From assembly GCF_003672135.1 (NCBI RefSeq), contig NC_039509.1, forward strand, positions 6,324,001 through 6,388,000: DNA of 64,000 bases, read 5' to 3'. The notes under the pieces were generated by a model. That model ran no database searches. It had not been told where the DNA came from and saw nothing but the letters and a program-made list of their open reading frames with translations. This DNA comes from Ooceraea biroi (Eukaryota; Arthropoda; Insecta; Hymenoptera; Formicidae). Position 1 is the stretch's first letter, and each line of letters starts with the position of its first letter. Positions 11,860 through 23,500 of the stretch are shown here, piece after piece. The translations under genes and the position numbers were made by a program.

Positions 11860-13942
11860 GTATCGGATTAAAGGGCAAAACTCTCGATCCAGAGAAGGGA
11901 TCCTATGTTCAAGCTGACTTCGAGAAGGCCATTGAATTAAGCCGTGAGTAGCCAAAACTCTACTATGTGAAGCTAGATACAATCATTGTCATCTGATTAC
12001 CTTACAGAATATGGCAAGTTTCATTACTTCCTGCTGGCGGTGTGCGGCTTCGTCAGCACCAGCGAGGAGATGGACGTGATTTCCATGTCCTTCATCCTGC
12101 CGAGTGCGCAATGTGACCTGAAGCTCGACACCCAGGCGAAGGGATGGCTCAACTCGATCATCTTCATCGGGATGATGGCCGGGGCGTACGCCTGGGGCTC
12201 CGTGGCGGACGCTCTCGGTCGTCGGAAGGTCCTGATTGCCATCTCGTTCATGAACGCCTTGTGCATCGTTGCCTCCAGCTTCAGCCAAACGTATGAGCTC
12301 TTCATGCTCTTCCGTTTTCTCAACGGCGCGGCGTAAGTATCGAAATCCGCGATTAGCGCAACGATTACGATATTTCCGTGCTTTCTCAGCAACGACAGGA
12401 TTTAATGATTCAGCAACGTTCCAGGCTAGGAGGCAGCGGACCGGTCATCTGGTCTTACTTCGCCGAATTTCAACCAAAGTCCAAGCGCGGCTCCATGCTG
12501 TCCTTCATGGCGGCGTTCTGGACATTGGGAAATCTGTTTGTAGCCGGTGAGTCTTGAATAGCAGAACATCGTAGAGTGAATACCTGAATAGCAGAACATT
12601 GTCTGGACTCGTCGACGTAACGTTTCGTACTCACAGGCCTGGCATGGTTGATCATCCCTCAAGAGATGGGTTTTACGAGCTCGTCGTTCACTTACAACTC
12701 GTGGCGAATCTTCCTGTTGATCTGCGCTGTTCCGTCGTTCGTCGTGACGGGGCTGCTCCTGGTCCTGCCTGAATCTCCCAAATATCTTCTCTCCTCTGGA
12801 AAGTATGAGGAGGCACTCGAGATCTTTCGCAAAATATATAACATTAACACCGGCAAACCGCGCGAAACTTACACGGTAATTGCACTTTAAGTGATCTAAT
12901 ATAATTATCGAGGCGATAAATCGCCTTTGAACGCGGGTCTAAAATATTTGTAATATAATTCGCCGTGCACAGGTAAAGGAACTGATTCTCGATGACTTTC
13001 AAGAATCGAATCCGATGAAAACTGATGTTGAAGAGAAGGGCAAATGCAAAACTATGCTGAGCGATATCGTGGAGAACAGTAGACAGCTATTCATAACGCC
13101 CATCCTTCGCTTCACGATAATATCGATCGTAATCAATTTTACCTTCCATATCGGCTACTACGGCTTGATGATGTGGTTTCCGGAACTGTTCAACCGTTTC
13201 GATGAATTCCATCGCGATCATCCTGGCATGGTGACCTCGATATGCCAGGTTACTGATTACGTCGTTAATAAGGGCTCGCACAGCGTCGAGAACGTTTGCT
13301 CTGATAAAATTGGAGCTTCCGTCTTTATGGAGTCGCTCATCACGGTGGCGTCCGCCATACCCGCCAACATCATCGCTGTCTTGGGGATGGACAGACTTGG
13401 ACGCAAATTTTTTCTAGGTACTTATGTCAATAGCAATAAGATGATTGCGGTGAAATGCAACATTCTGTACGCAATATCTCCTTTTATTTATCTTTCCTCA
13501 TATTATGTACTTTTTGCAGTGTTCAGCACGTTTTCATCAGGACTATGCTCGGTCGGTTTGTACTTCGTGTACAACAAGTATCAGAATTTGATCGTGTCGG
13601 CTATTTTCAGCGGCGCGATAAGTTGCGGTAACGCAGCGTTGGACTGTCTCATCACTGAAGTCTTTCCAACGCAATTACGTGCAACTGGAATCGCCATATC
13701 GATGGTTGCCGCCCGGCTCGGTGGGATAATTGGTAACATCGTCATAGCCCAGCTCCTGGATGTGTATTGCCCGGCGCCGACCTTCATAGTGGCCGCTCTC
13801 TTGATTGGTAAGCGTAATTTACACTTCATTAATATGTCTTTTGATTTTCATTCTCAATTTTCTTATCATGTGCGTTTATTTCGCAGGAGGGGGCTTGCTG
13901 TGCCTATTTTTACCTAACACGACGCGCGAACCACTTTCTTGA
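11860..13942 (+). CDS. SV2-like major facilitator transporter (7 exons, 5' end missing)
   Basis: Exons: 11860-11943, 12008-12332, 12425-12546, 12637-12875, 12973-13417, 13520-13807, 13887-13942 (TGA). All six junctions are GT-AG and keep phase, giving about 519 residues. The product resembles synaptic vesicle glycoprotein 2 / SV2B-like MFS transporters, 12-TM membrane proteins. Visible support: the SV2-type start of the core (FEKAIELSQYGKFHYFLL), the MFS loop motif GSVADALGRRKVL after the second TM segment, its echo MDRLGRKFFL in the second half, the PESPKYLL motif, a cysteine-containing loop in exon 5, and the C-terminal stretch ITEVFPTQLRATGIAISM ending in TTREPLS. The first visible exon enters in phase 1, so at least one upstream exon with the true start is missing; the ATG at 11766 precedes the likely acceptor at 11858-11859 and is unlikely to be used. 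Substrate unknown. It is convergent with RpL17. Confidence 0.9.
12555..12599. repeat. 30-bp spaced direct repeat inside SV2-like intron 3
   Basis: TGAATAGCAGAACAT occurs exactly at 12555-12569 and again at 12585-12599. The 90-bp intron therefore looks enlarged by a small tandem duplication. Confidence 0.8.
13418..13519 (+). other. Stop-free intron 5 of the SV2-like gene
   Basis: This segment is called an intron because removing it joins FFL to VFSTFSSGLC, the continuation expected for the family. It begins GTACTT (weak +4 to +6 positions) and ends TTTTTGCAG. It is 102 bp, a multiple of three, and has no stop in frame. Retention would insert 34 residues, including a hydrophobic run ILYAISPFIYLSSYYVLF. 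Confidence 0.75.
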
Positions 13943-14122
13943 CATCTGCAAAAATGTATCCCGAAGCGGAACAACAATCTGCAATCATTTATATATTTTT
14001 ATTCGAGTACAAGTGCTGTTGAATCTTCTAGGAGTCTGAGCCATTAAGGTCAAAGTAGGAAACTAGAATCTCTGCTGTTTATAATAACCTTAGAAGAAAA
14101 AAAAAGAAAATGCATTTTATAT

Positions 14123-14128
14123 AATAAA
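14123..14128 (+). promoter_or_regulatory. Candidate poly(A) signal of the SV2-like gene
   Basis: AATAAA lies 181 nt after the stop codon. Further AATAAA copies at 14596 and 14601 are alternatives, so the site in use is uncertain. Confidence 0.4.
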
Positions 14129-14296
14129 ATAAAACGTAGCGCAGCTTTAGCGAAGCGAGTGACAAAATGAGACTACGAACGTAACGTAATATCTAGTTTG
14201 ATAAGGGATGCAACAGTTACAGATACTTTAAGATATACTGAATTAGATATTGTATTTTGTATCTACATTGAGATTAAACGCAGAATTAATGAGAAC

Positions 14297-14414
14297 GGTT
14301 CGCTAAATTGAACAATTCGGCGATATATGCCGAACAAATATATCTTTCCTCGAATTCTCGATCGCGAGTTCCGAATCGCATAAACTTATTATTACTTTAT
14401 GTTACGACTGACAT
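14297..14414. repeat. Local duplicated sequence, copy 1
   Basis: Begins GGTTCGCTAAATTGAA and ends TTATGTTACGACTGACAT. It aligns over its length with 15114-15258 (GGTTCACTAAATTGAA ... TTATGTTGCGACTAAACAT) in the same orientation. Shared blocks include AACAAATATATCTTTC, GAATTCTC and GCATAAACTTATTAT / ACATAAACTTATTAT. There is no coding potential and no clear terminal repeats. Confidence 0.8.
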
Positions 14415-14418
14415 CGTC

Positions 14419-14440
14419 ATATATATATATATATATATAT
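14419..14440. repeat. (AT)11 microsatellite
   Basis: Uninterrupted AT dinucleotide run, directly after repeat copy 1. Confidence 0.95.
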
Positions 14441-14630
14441 CTATCTTGATGTATGTAAATATAAAAAAAGAATTGAAAGATAGTATGAAAATATGAAGTA
14501 TCTTATATCTTTATATGCTACAACTCAACCTATGGTAGGTACGGTATAAAGTACAATCAAACACATGATCATGTTGGTTCTCAGGATAAGAAACAAATAA
14601 AATAAAGAGACATGAAACTAGAGTAATTTC

Positions 14631-14636
14631 TTTATT
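14631..14636 (-). promoter_or_regulatory. Poly(A) signal of RpL17
   Basis: AATAAA on the minus strand, about 36 nt after the RpL17 stop. This gives the short 3' UTR usual for ribosomal protein genes. Confidence 0.75.
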
Positions 14637-14671
14637 TTTCATGAAATACTTAACCAATATAAAGTACGAAA

Positions 14672-15677
14672 TTACTCTCGCATCATTTTCTCCTTTTGCC
14701 TAGCAAGCTTTTTCTTGCTGAGCTTCTTTTTCGATGGCTCCTCCTCGGTAGCTTTCGCAACAACATCTTCCTTCTCCGTTAATATCACCTCAATATGACA
14801 AGGCGAGCTCATGTAAGCTGTAAGAATGGTAAATATAACAATCCGCTGTGCCTGCGCAAAAGAAATTCCCAAAGAATTGAACGTGACGTGATGCACTTAC
14901 GATTTATACGACCGTGAGCTCTGTACGTTCTTCTGCGAAGGCAAGGCGCATGATTCACTTGAATATGTTCAATTACCAGACGATCTACATCAAGCCCCTT
15001 ATAATCCGCGTTACTCTCCGCATTCTTCAAAAGTTGTAACAGAAATTCTGCTGACTTTTTCGGCCAGCGACCTATGACAACAATTACGTTGTTATTTAAG
15101 TGCAGAACTTAAGGGTTCACTAAATTGAAAATTAGGTGATATATATCTTTCTTACAATTCAAACAATATATCTTTGAAAAAACAAATATATCTTTCTTAG
15201 AATTCTCAGGATTCTGAATCACATAAACTTATTATCACTTTATGTTGCGACTAAACATTAAATTTTTTCATAATCTAATTAGTTGATTGTTAACACTCGC
15301 ACACGTCAAATAATTATTTCGCGTATTAGCATACCTTGCGTAGTGCCAAACTGTTTAGCTTGAGCACACCTGCCGACACCACCGTTGAACCTACGGAAGG
15401 GGACACACTCCTTGTGGTCCGTAACATTCTTCAGGTACTTCTGTGCCCTGCGCAGGGTCATTTTCTTGATAGCACGTGCCGTTTCATGAGTGTTCTGTAC
15501 ATAGAAAGAAATTATCAATCGCATCTAGATATCGTCACTTGTAAACATCAATTCTGGAGACCAATTTTGAGGTTAGCTCTAGAAGCGACTATTTACCTTA
15601 AAATGCACGCGAAGATTGGAACCGCGTGCTTTGCACGACTTGGTCTGATTGACCGGTTCGTGGGAATAACGACCCAT
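14672..15677 (-). CDS. RpL17: 60S ribosomal protein L17 (uL22)
   Basis: Coding exons on the minus strand: 15677-15597, 15494-15335, 15071-14901, 14817-14672 (TAA). They total 558 nt and 185 residues, the normal length for eukaryotic L17. The start MGRYSHEPVNQTKSCKARGS, the central GGVGRCAQAKQFGTTQGRWP, the HGRINPYMSSPCHIEVIL block and a lysine-rich tail are characteristic. uL22 is a component of the large subunit that lines the polypeptide exit tunnel. All introns are GT-AG and in phase (102, 263 and 83 bp). An acceptor at 15685-15684, six bases before the ATG, shows an additional intron in the 5' UTR. Intron 2 contains copy 2 of the local duplicated sequence. The gene is intact and very probably expressed. 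Confidence 0.98.
15114..15258. repeat. Local duplicated sequence, copy 2 (in RpL17 intron 2)
   Basis: Same orientation as copy 1 (14297-14414) and about 27 bp longer. The extra length comes from an internal duplication around the ATATATCTTTCTTA motif, which appears twice here (near 15139 and 15187) and once in copy 1. Confidence 0.8.
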
Positions 15678-15683
15678 TGCGTC

Positions 15684-15974
15684 CTGAAAGCACAGACAGA
15701 TTGATTGAGTTTTTTTTTAAATCAGCATCTCGCAATCATCAGCACGACGGTCAACAGCGGACTGACCTGTCCGCATACATTAGTTGAGATTTTGCATCGG
15801 TTATTACGTACAGATGCGACATTTTCCAAGTCTACGTTATAATTTTAGGTTTTTTGTTCAAAAAATTATCATTCGTAGGACAAATATTTTAATGCTGAAC
15901 TAGATGCAGATAGATTCGGAAAACGTGGCAAGCAATTCATACATACCTCTCGGCACCACGATTTTATAAAGAAG
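15684..15974 (-). promoter_or_regulatory. RpL17 5' UTR exon, intron and TCT-type initiator
   Basis: On the minus strand the string GCTTCTTTATAAA around 15971 fits the pyrimidine (TCT/5'TOP) initiator typical of ribosomal protein genes. A GTATGT donor at 15946-15941 would end a 25-nt leader exon (15971-15947). A 263-bp intron then runs to the acceptor at 15685-15684, leaving a 5' UTR of about 31 nt. A GTCAGT donor-like site near 15770 is an alternative. Confidence 0.5.
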
Positions 15975-15975
15975 C

Positions 15976-17465
15976 AGCTACTCCCCTACTAACGTTGATT
16001 TCCTGTATATGCAGAGCTACCAACTACAACTTTGACGAAATAATATCCCTATTTGGGCAAATAATAATCCCTAGTCAAATTTTCTAAAGGAAGTATTGCA
16101 TCTGTGAATAAAAATAAATCATTTCTTATTCGCTCTAAAAATCTGATCGAGCTCTTATGAGTTCTACAAAATAATGCGACGTCAGCTAGTTTTCAGTTAA
16201 AACAGTGGCTGGAGGCTCGTTACGGATGTTTCCGGAACTAAAACGGAAAGTTCATAAGCCGGGCTGAAAAATACGAGCGCCTATGGAAGTAGTACGACTC
16301 GATGATAAGCCTGACGTCTCATTATTCTCTAATAATACGACTCAATAACATCTGAGTCAATATTTCAGTTTTAAATATCATGAATTAAGACTGGATAAAA
16401 AATTTGTAGTTTCAAATAGTATTATCCAACAGCAGATTAAAGGAATTTTATTTTTAGAAGAGTTTCATTTCCGAAGAAGTAAAGTTTTGTATACGTATCC
16501 TTAATTTTAAAAATTATATAATTTTTATTTTGATGAAGATCCACATTTGAATTAGCTAAGTCTAAACTTCAGAATAACATTCTCGGTGAGAACGGAACAC
16601 TGAGAAACATAGAAGCAATTCTTTGTTCTTCGTTAGAAGCTACTGCGATTTTCCCGGAGAAGCCCAGCTGGCCCAGCTTCTCCGACATCGCCATGCTCCG
16701 AGATGCTTCTGGTTCCTCGAATCAGTGAATTCGGAGACGAAGTATTTGAGGTCCACGGACGATGTTGCTGACCTATCTGCGGACATCGAGTGATTCTTCA
16801 AAGCGGATTAAATCGACGTCATTAAACAACTGCAAGACGAGTACGAGATCGATTCTCCGAGCGTCACCAACGGACATTTGGAGGTTATAAAGCACCTAGT
16901 ATCGGTAGTATCCAAACACTATGAGGAGTTTCTTCGATGAAGCACGGGTGAGCGCCGCGCTTGAATGTCAACGTATGCAGCCGTTCCGCTTCGACAACTC
17001 GATCACCAGTGAGACCGTAGCTCGCTCACGCACCACTCCGATTGTCTCGCGGGCTCGACTGACGTATCGCTTGACAGATAATTATCGAGAGATGGAGAAC
17101 ATACGGAGGTTTTAACAATTGTATTATACGTAGCGGGATACATGATACACGCACGCATCGTTCTCCTCGCTGTTCCGACTTTTAACTCAGCGTTGTTCAC
17201 CTGCTGATATTGTATGCTCAGCTCTCCGAAATCAGGGTGTGTACGTATGGATTCTATGTTTTACCGTCGAACAGGGTACAAAGTGTGGAAATTGACGGTA
17301 GAATGATCTAAGTTGGTCACGAAGAATTTCCTAGGAAAGATTTATATGATTGATGTACATATATTACGTAATTGACACGATGTATATATAATGGTAAGTT
17401 ATTTTGCGTACAAAAGTTTCATCACGTGTTTACGCTTGTAATAGCATGAATAATTTATATTTCAG
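15976..17465. other. Divergent intergenic region, RpL17 / DENND6
   Basis: About 1.5 kb between divergently transcribed genes. It must hold the RpL17 promoter and probably the DENND6 promoter. A GT..AG pair at 17394-17465 (GTAAGT ... TATTTCAG) could be a 72-bp 5' UTR intron of DENND6. A decayed coding-like segment lies at 16657-16940. No other gene seen. Confidence 0.55.
16657..16940 (+). pseudogene. Unidentified decayed coding fragment
   Basis: The frame from 16761 reads DDVADLSADIE, then TGA at 16791, TAA at 16809, then a clean 41-codon run from 16815 (DVIKQLQDEYEIDSPSV ... LVSVVSKHYEEFLR) to TGA at 16938. A neighbouring frame from 16657 reads EKPSWPSFSDIAMLRD. The amino-acid composition looks coding, yet two in-frame stops and a frame change break it. 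I do not recognise the family. It may be a remnant of a retrocopy or a transposon protein. Confidence 0.35.
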
Positions 17466-17522
17466 ATCATTAGGACCTTTACGCTCATTGTAACATGACG
17501 TAATTGTTAGTCAATTGCTATA

Positions 17523-19934
17523 ATGCAGGTGTCACAAAAATCATGTTGTGTGACAATGACAAATGACACGAGCGCTAATACATATGCTGGTGAGATTAGT
17601 AGGATAAGTAAAAAAGGTAGAAAAATGTCGGTTCCCTCTTGCTCGACGAGTAACGAGGCGAATGGTGCAAACACTAAGGAGGAAGCGACACATGCAAAAT
17701 GGGAACGTTTCAGTAATTGGGTACATTGTATATGTATTGTCACTTTTGATCTTGAATTGGGCCAAGCTATAGAGGTATGGAGCACAGGAAATCGTATCAT
17801 ATTTCCTGAAATATCATCTTTAGTTTGAATTGTTTGATCCGAGTAAACAAAGCATCTCTTTTTCTCTGTAATCTTTATAAATATTACAAATATCCCTTTA
17901 CGTAACAGGCGATTTATCCAAATCATGTTAAATTATCGGAGCAAGAACGGTCCAATGTATGTTACTTGGCCTTTCCTGATTCCAATTCCGGGTGTATGGG
18001 AGACACTCAGTATCACGTAAGGATAAGGCAAAATAGTAAAATAGTGCAAGAGACTAATGCTCTGAAGGAGTATGACAGGAAGACACCTTCTTTTCTACAA
18101 ACTGATAGAGATTATTACTGGGGATACGTATATTTTCGGCAAGTGAAGGATAAGTCGTTGCCGAGAGGATATTTCCAGAAGGTGTGTATTGCCAAAAAAT
18201 CGCAAATTAGGATTACTGTTCGTCTAATTTATAATCATACTTTTAGAGTGTCGTTATTATCACAAAACTGCCATTTGTCAATCTGTTCGGTGAACTGTGT
18301 GCTTTGATCGCACCAGAATTCTTCGAGGCGGGAACAGCGCTGATGGAAGCTGTAGTGCGTGAGATAGATCAGTGGCCCGCTCCGGTTCCGGGCCAGATAG
18401 TTCATTTACCGCTCATCGGTGTCTTATTTCAGGTAAAACCCAAATTGTAATAGAAGGGAAATATTTTCGCTTCTATGCTAAATGTTTGAAATGCATTTCA
18501 GACGTATATCCCAAACCAGAATTACAAGGCTACTATTCCATCGATCGCTGCCATGGAACATGCATCGAACGTACACTCAATGCGAAGACTGATGTTGACG
18601 TCAGCCTACGAGGGCGACATGTTTCGAAGCTTAGCCAGCGTTGTTAGCTACGTGCATTTGTTATGGGAATTGGTGCTTCTTAGTGAACCAATCGTCGTTA
18701 TGGCAGGCTCGCCCACTACGTGTTCCGAGATGGTCCAAGCACTCATAGCGTAAATATCAAGATATTTGAGAAGCATTACATACGTAACGGTCATAAGATC
18801 GGGCAAAATCGAAATAATCGTCTTCTAGGATGATCGCGCCGTTGAAGTATTGCGCCGATCATCGTCCGTACTTCACCATTCATGATTCCGAGTTCAAGGA
18901 GTACACTACGGATTCTCCGGCACCGCCTGCGGTGATACTGGGTGTAACCAATCCGTTCTTCGCCAAGACTCTGCAACATTGGCCGCATATCATCAGAATA
19001 AGCAACGGCAGCAACAGCGGTAAGTTCCGTGATACCTTTCCGCTAATGGTGTGTTGAGGATTCGGCCTGTTTCAGAAGATCAGAGATACAAGATCAAGAA
19101 ATCTGAGAATCTGAAGGTGCTGGACTCCAAGCCTGGCGTTTACACTCAGTACAAGCCTTTTCTGCAGAAGGACAAGACTATTCTGAAGAAACTGTTCAGA
19201 GGCATTCAGACAAAACGGCCGGGCGAGGTGCAGACCGCGCTCTTGAAACGTCATCTGATCGAGTTAACGGAGAGCTTCATGATTCCGCTCGAAAGGTACA
19301 TCGCGACTCTCATGCCACTGCAAAAGAACATATCACCTTTTAAGGTAACTCGCAATCTACAATTATCTAATTGGAATTTGCAAGTAATAGCGCAAAACCG
19401 ACTAATATTAATGTATAACGTTATCCTTTCAGGCAACTCCTACACCACAAATGTTCAATCCAGATGACTTCCTAGCTAGTTTAAGTAGCTCCGGTCCCCA
19501 ACTAACCACAGGCATAAAGGGAGATTGGGTAGGATTATACAAACGATTCTTTCGATCGCCCAATTTTTCTGGATGGTTCCATGCCAGATACATGGAGCTG
19601 AGCCAACAACTGCAAGTTAAACAGTTGGAAAAATTATCGCAGGCAGTATGCGTTTGATTCCTCGTTACAATTCAAACGTTTAAACGCTTCAATTAACGAT
19701 GTCCTAATCAAGATGTATCGATCTTTGCGACAGGACTTGAAAACATGGGTGCAGGGAAAGCAGGAGGTGGAGGTAGTTGATATGATTCTTCGAATTCGAC
19801 AGAAATTGGAGAAAAGCTGCATCGATGACGTGCCGATCGATAATTCGGTAAGAGAGAAGCTCCGAGAGAGAATAAACGACATCACGCACGTATTGCCGGA
19901 CGATCTAAAAGTTATTTTAAGGCACGAATCTTGA
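17523..19934 (+). CDS. DENND6: DENND6 (FAM116)-type DENN-domain Rab GEF
   Basis: Exons: 17523-17774, 17909-18181, 18247-18432, 18502-18749, 18829-19019, 19076-19344, 19433-19645, 19734-19934 (TGA). All junctions are GT-AG and in phase, giving 610 residues. Diagnostic blocks shared with DENND6 proteins: FDLELGQAIE, LAFPDSNSGCMGDTQYH, GYVYFRQVKDKSL, QWPAPVPG, LWELVLLSEPIVVMAGSP, PYFTIHDSEFKEYTT, VILGVTNPFFAKTLQHWPHI, LDSKPGVYT, IPLERYIATLMPLQK and GDWVGLYKRF. The longin-like uDENN part is in exons 1-3, with cDENN/dDENN after it. Family members activate endosomal Rab14 by nucleotide exchange. The N-terminus is poorly conserved; Met codons at 17523, 17556 and 17625 are all possible starts. No disabling change was seen. 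It is divergent from RpL17, and its introns are only 56-134 bp. Confidence 0.96.
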
Positions 19935-20536
19935 CAGTACGACTATATTATTAATATAAAAACTCGTTAACATTATATTTAGTTTTTACGTAGGCTGGGA
20001 TTGTATTCAAGTCAATTCAGTGACGTAATATTTAGAATAATTAAAATCCTCCCACTCTCTCCTTTCCCACTTATCGTGACGTAAATGAACGGGGGAAACG
20101 TAACTGACATAGTTTGAGAACTGACACGATCAATTTACGACGAGTGTGCTAAGAAAGAGTTCATATACGTGCTGATCCGTAACTTAAATACTCGCCGCAG
20201 AGGGACTGACAAGATAAATCCATTGTATACGTAACAGATATTACGTAAAATATTCTAGATGCTTGAGCGTACTGCTTGGGTATTTTAACGCTTTTATATT
20301 TGGAGAAACGTTTAATGTTTCGTAAATCTTACATATCTCGTCTTGGACTGATCATGCGCTATTCGATTTCCTTTACAATGCCAACTCCATCGATAGTAGC
20401 TTCCCTCCTGTATCCGATCATTCCGGTTAATGATTTTATACTGTAATTTCTTTATTATTACGTGATACGTATTGACAAATACTCTAATGGGGGCAGTGAG
20501 CAATAACAATAACAGTAATCTCATGAATTTCGACTC

Positions 20537-20542
20537 AATAAA
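20537..20542 (+). promoter_or_regulatory. Candidate poly(A) signal of DENND6
   Basis: AATAAA followed by a GT-rich stretch (TGTGAGCG ... GTTAAGTGATGT), about 600 nt after the stop codon. A second AATAAA at 20618 is an alternative. Confidence 0.4.
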
Positions 20543-23500
20543 ATGTGAGCGATTGGAATGTTAAGTGATGTACATACATTTTTGAGATCTGTAAATATTG
20601 GTATAAATGAGATGTCTAATAAACATTTATTTTAATAATAAAACTGGATTAATATATTTACCTACATACCTGATAAACAGAATATCAAGTAGAATATACG
20701 AGAAAATTAATACCTTTGAATTTAATGTTGAATGTTGTCTACCAGAGCGATGTTATACTCCACTCGATGTTTGTATATTTTAATTAAAAAGGGAGGTAAA
20801 GGAGAAAAAATGTTACTGTATAAGAGGTAATATTTTATTTTATTTTATTTCTTACGTTTTTTTTTATTGTTACATTTTCCCAATTACATTAATAATTTCT
20901 TCAATAGTTTTGTCTTAATGCGCTTGTCATTATATTCTCATTATAATATCCATAATATATTATCATACTTTCAATGAAGTCAACAACATATATATATATA
21001 TTTATCCATATGTATACGTGTATACATATATATGTATATATAGATATCGGGTGTATGTTCATTTTCTCTTTTTTTTTACGAGTGAATGCACAGTACCGTA
21101 GGATAGCTTTATTACACAATTAATTCACAGAGTTCACTTTGTATTCTGCCGAAGTACACCTCGTTTTCTGGCCATCGCGTTTATCTTCTGCCATTTTCGC
21201 GGAAAGTAGGATGACGTTTTCGCGCGCGGAAATTTATCGTGTTCTTTTTTTTCTTATCTTCAGCCAAAGAGAGAAAGAGAGAGAGAGGCGGAGAAAGAGC
21301 GAGGGAGAAATTTGTCTCGCGATTGAATTTGTACAGTCGAAGGTTTCGGGGAATGACGTGAGGTCTCGGCCCGAGGCCGCGCGCGTATAATGATTGGGTG
21401 CGGATAAATGCGATTATCGCCTTTGCATTACTTCGACAGACTTAGGCCTGGGTGAATTGCGCCTTCTTAAGTAAATCTTACAAGACTTTGCCTATCGACT
21501 AACGCGAATGGAAACTTTACAACGAGCTTGATTTTTTGGGAAAAGATGAACGCGGATGAAGCAGCGTTTCTCGAGGCTCGCGCGCGCTCGCGGTGTATGA
21601 GAGGAGTATCATCAGTGATATCGTATGATCGCTCTGGTTTTTGAGGAAACGATTTCGCCACCGCGCAGCTGCAGTGCTCATCTTTTATTTCTGGAGTTGC
21701 TACTCGAAAAAAGGGATAGAAAAAGACGGGGTGTATAAATTGACCGAAAAACCGGACTCAGCATAGCGGCGCACGCAAAACGAACGTCTCGACGAGAAAC
21801 GCAGCGGTTTACTGTTTTGCTCGACAGCTTTGTTACCCGAACAGGATTTATGGTGGGACGTCGGAGCACCGCTTCATTGCGAGATGCGCAAAAAGATAAT
21901 TAGATAATTAGATTTTAGTGTAATAGAACCATATAAGAATATACTAATTAAACGCGTCATCCAACGTACCCCGCATTCCCAGGCCCCATCATAAATCCAG
22001 TCCCCCTTGTTCCGATCGCTCGCTTCGGATGTCTCGGGCGGGATATCGACTTCCCGCGCTTAATAATCGGACCCGTTCGCTTCGATCCGACGTTTGTTCA
22101 CCTTTCCGCTTGTCTCGCGTTCTTCGTCCTATCACATTCGTGTCACTGGCATCTCGATAATGATCGCGAATTCAGTGTACCCTAGAAGAGCTTCATCATT
22201 CTTGCGTTATTCGATCGATGCTGAATCGTTATCCGCACGCACGAAAGATTCTTTCCACGATTAAAGATTTGATCCGTTTGTCTGCACGGAAAAGATATCC
22301 CGGTAAGCGCCGTATCTGTCATATTCCAGTGATCATCATTGACATGAAAAAAAATTATATAAACAATTGTAAGCTCACGTAGCGCGGCGTTTCACTGTCG
22401 CGAGAGATTCTCGCCATCTGCAGATCATCGGCTGTTTCTTCCGGTTTCTCCCATGGCAGAGGACGATTGGACGGTATATGTCACACGGAGAATAAATCGC
22501 AACCGAGAAAATGTTGCGCCGCGCGATTCTGGGATGCGAGTGATCGATCGGAGGATTTTTATTCCAGACTACTCAGTTCACGGTAATATAATAATGTATG
22601 TATACAGCACAATATGCACGCGACTGAAATTTTTGTCAACAGCAATGATTTATTACGATATTTCATCCGTACAGACAACGCGAACATGTCATCCTTACAG
22701 CGTAAATTCACTCTGACACAATACAAACGCATAACGGAACACTCCCACGATCGACAAACTTAAAAACGACACATTCTCCTCTCAACAGTATCATAATCAT
22801 CGCCTCTTCACGTCTTATCTACAGGTTTCATCGTACACGCTAAACATATCATTAAACCTAGGTCCTTCTCGCTTTTCCGCACAGAGTCACGACGAGTGCG
22901 TCGAATCGAAAGTATTATCCGTCGAGCCGAACCGGTCCTCGCGTTATTTTTGGCATGCCCCCCGTAGATCGCACGTGCCACTTCGCGATCAACGATAATT
23001 GCTGATAATCAATAACGAAAAGCGTCGTTGCGGTAAAGCGCCGACCGCAGCGTGAAAATAGCACGACGATCAGCGGCACATTTACGTTCTCGGCGCATTC
23101 ACACGTTCCATTCGCGAAGCTGGATCTCCCTGTTTTGAACGTGTTTAAAAATTATATGCCTTATAATTATTTCGAAATTATCATTAATTTTGTAGCGGAC
23201 TAGACTCACAGGAAATGCGCCATTGACCGTCACAATCATCGATCCGCGCTCGAAACGGTGTCCTTCGGCACACGGCAGTGTAATTTGTCTTGACGAACCG
23301 TCGTTGATCCTTCGATCACGATGAAGAGCGGTCGATCATACCTAGCATTCTCACAATATCTCTAATCGACAGCGTTCGACACCCAAATTAATTAATTTAA
23401 TATCACGCAATTTTGGAGAGATTTATCGTGTTCTCGGACAGGACCGTCTAATAATTGACATAAGTGTACATGGTGTTAATAAATTCACGTGTTTATTAGC

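Larger units (their letters stand above)
13943..14671. other. Convergent 3' intergenic region, SV2-like / RpL17
   Basis: Holds the 3' untranslated regions of both genes, several AATAAA hexamers, one copy of a locally duplicated sequence (14297-14414) and an (AT)11 microsatellite at 14419-14440. No further gene seen. Confidence 0.7.

Noticed and set aside
15684..15780. Possible C/D-box snoRNA in the RpL17 5' UTR intron (TGATGAT and CTGA on the minus strand)
   Set aside because: The boxes are only about ten bases apart, far too close for a C/D snoRNA.
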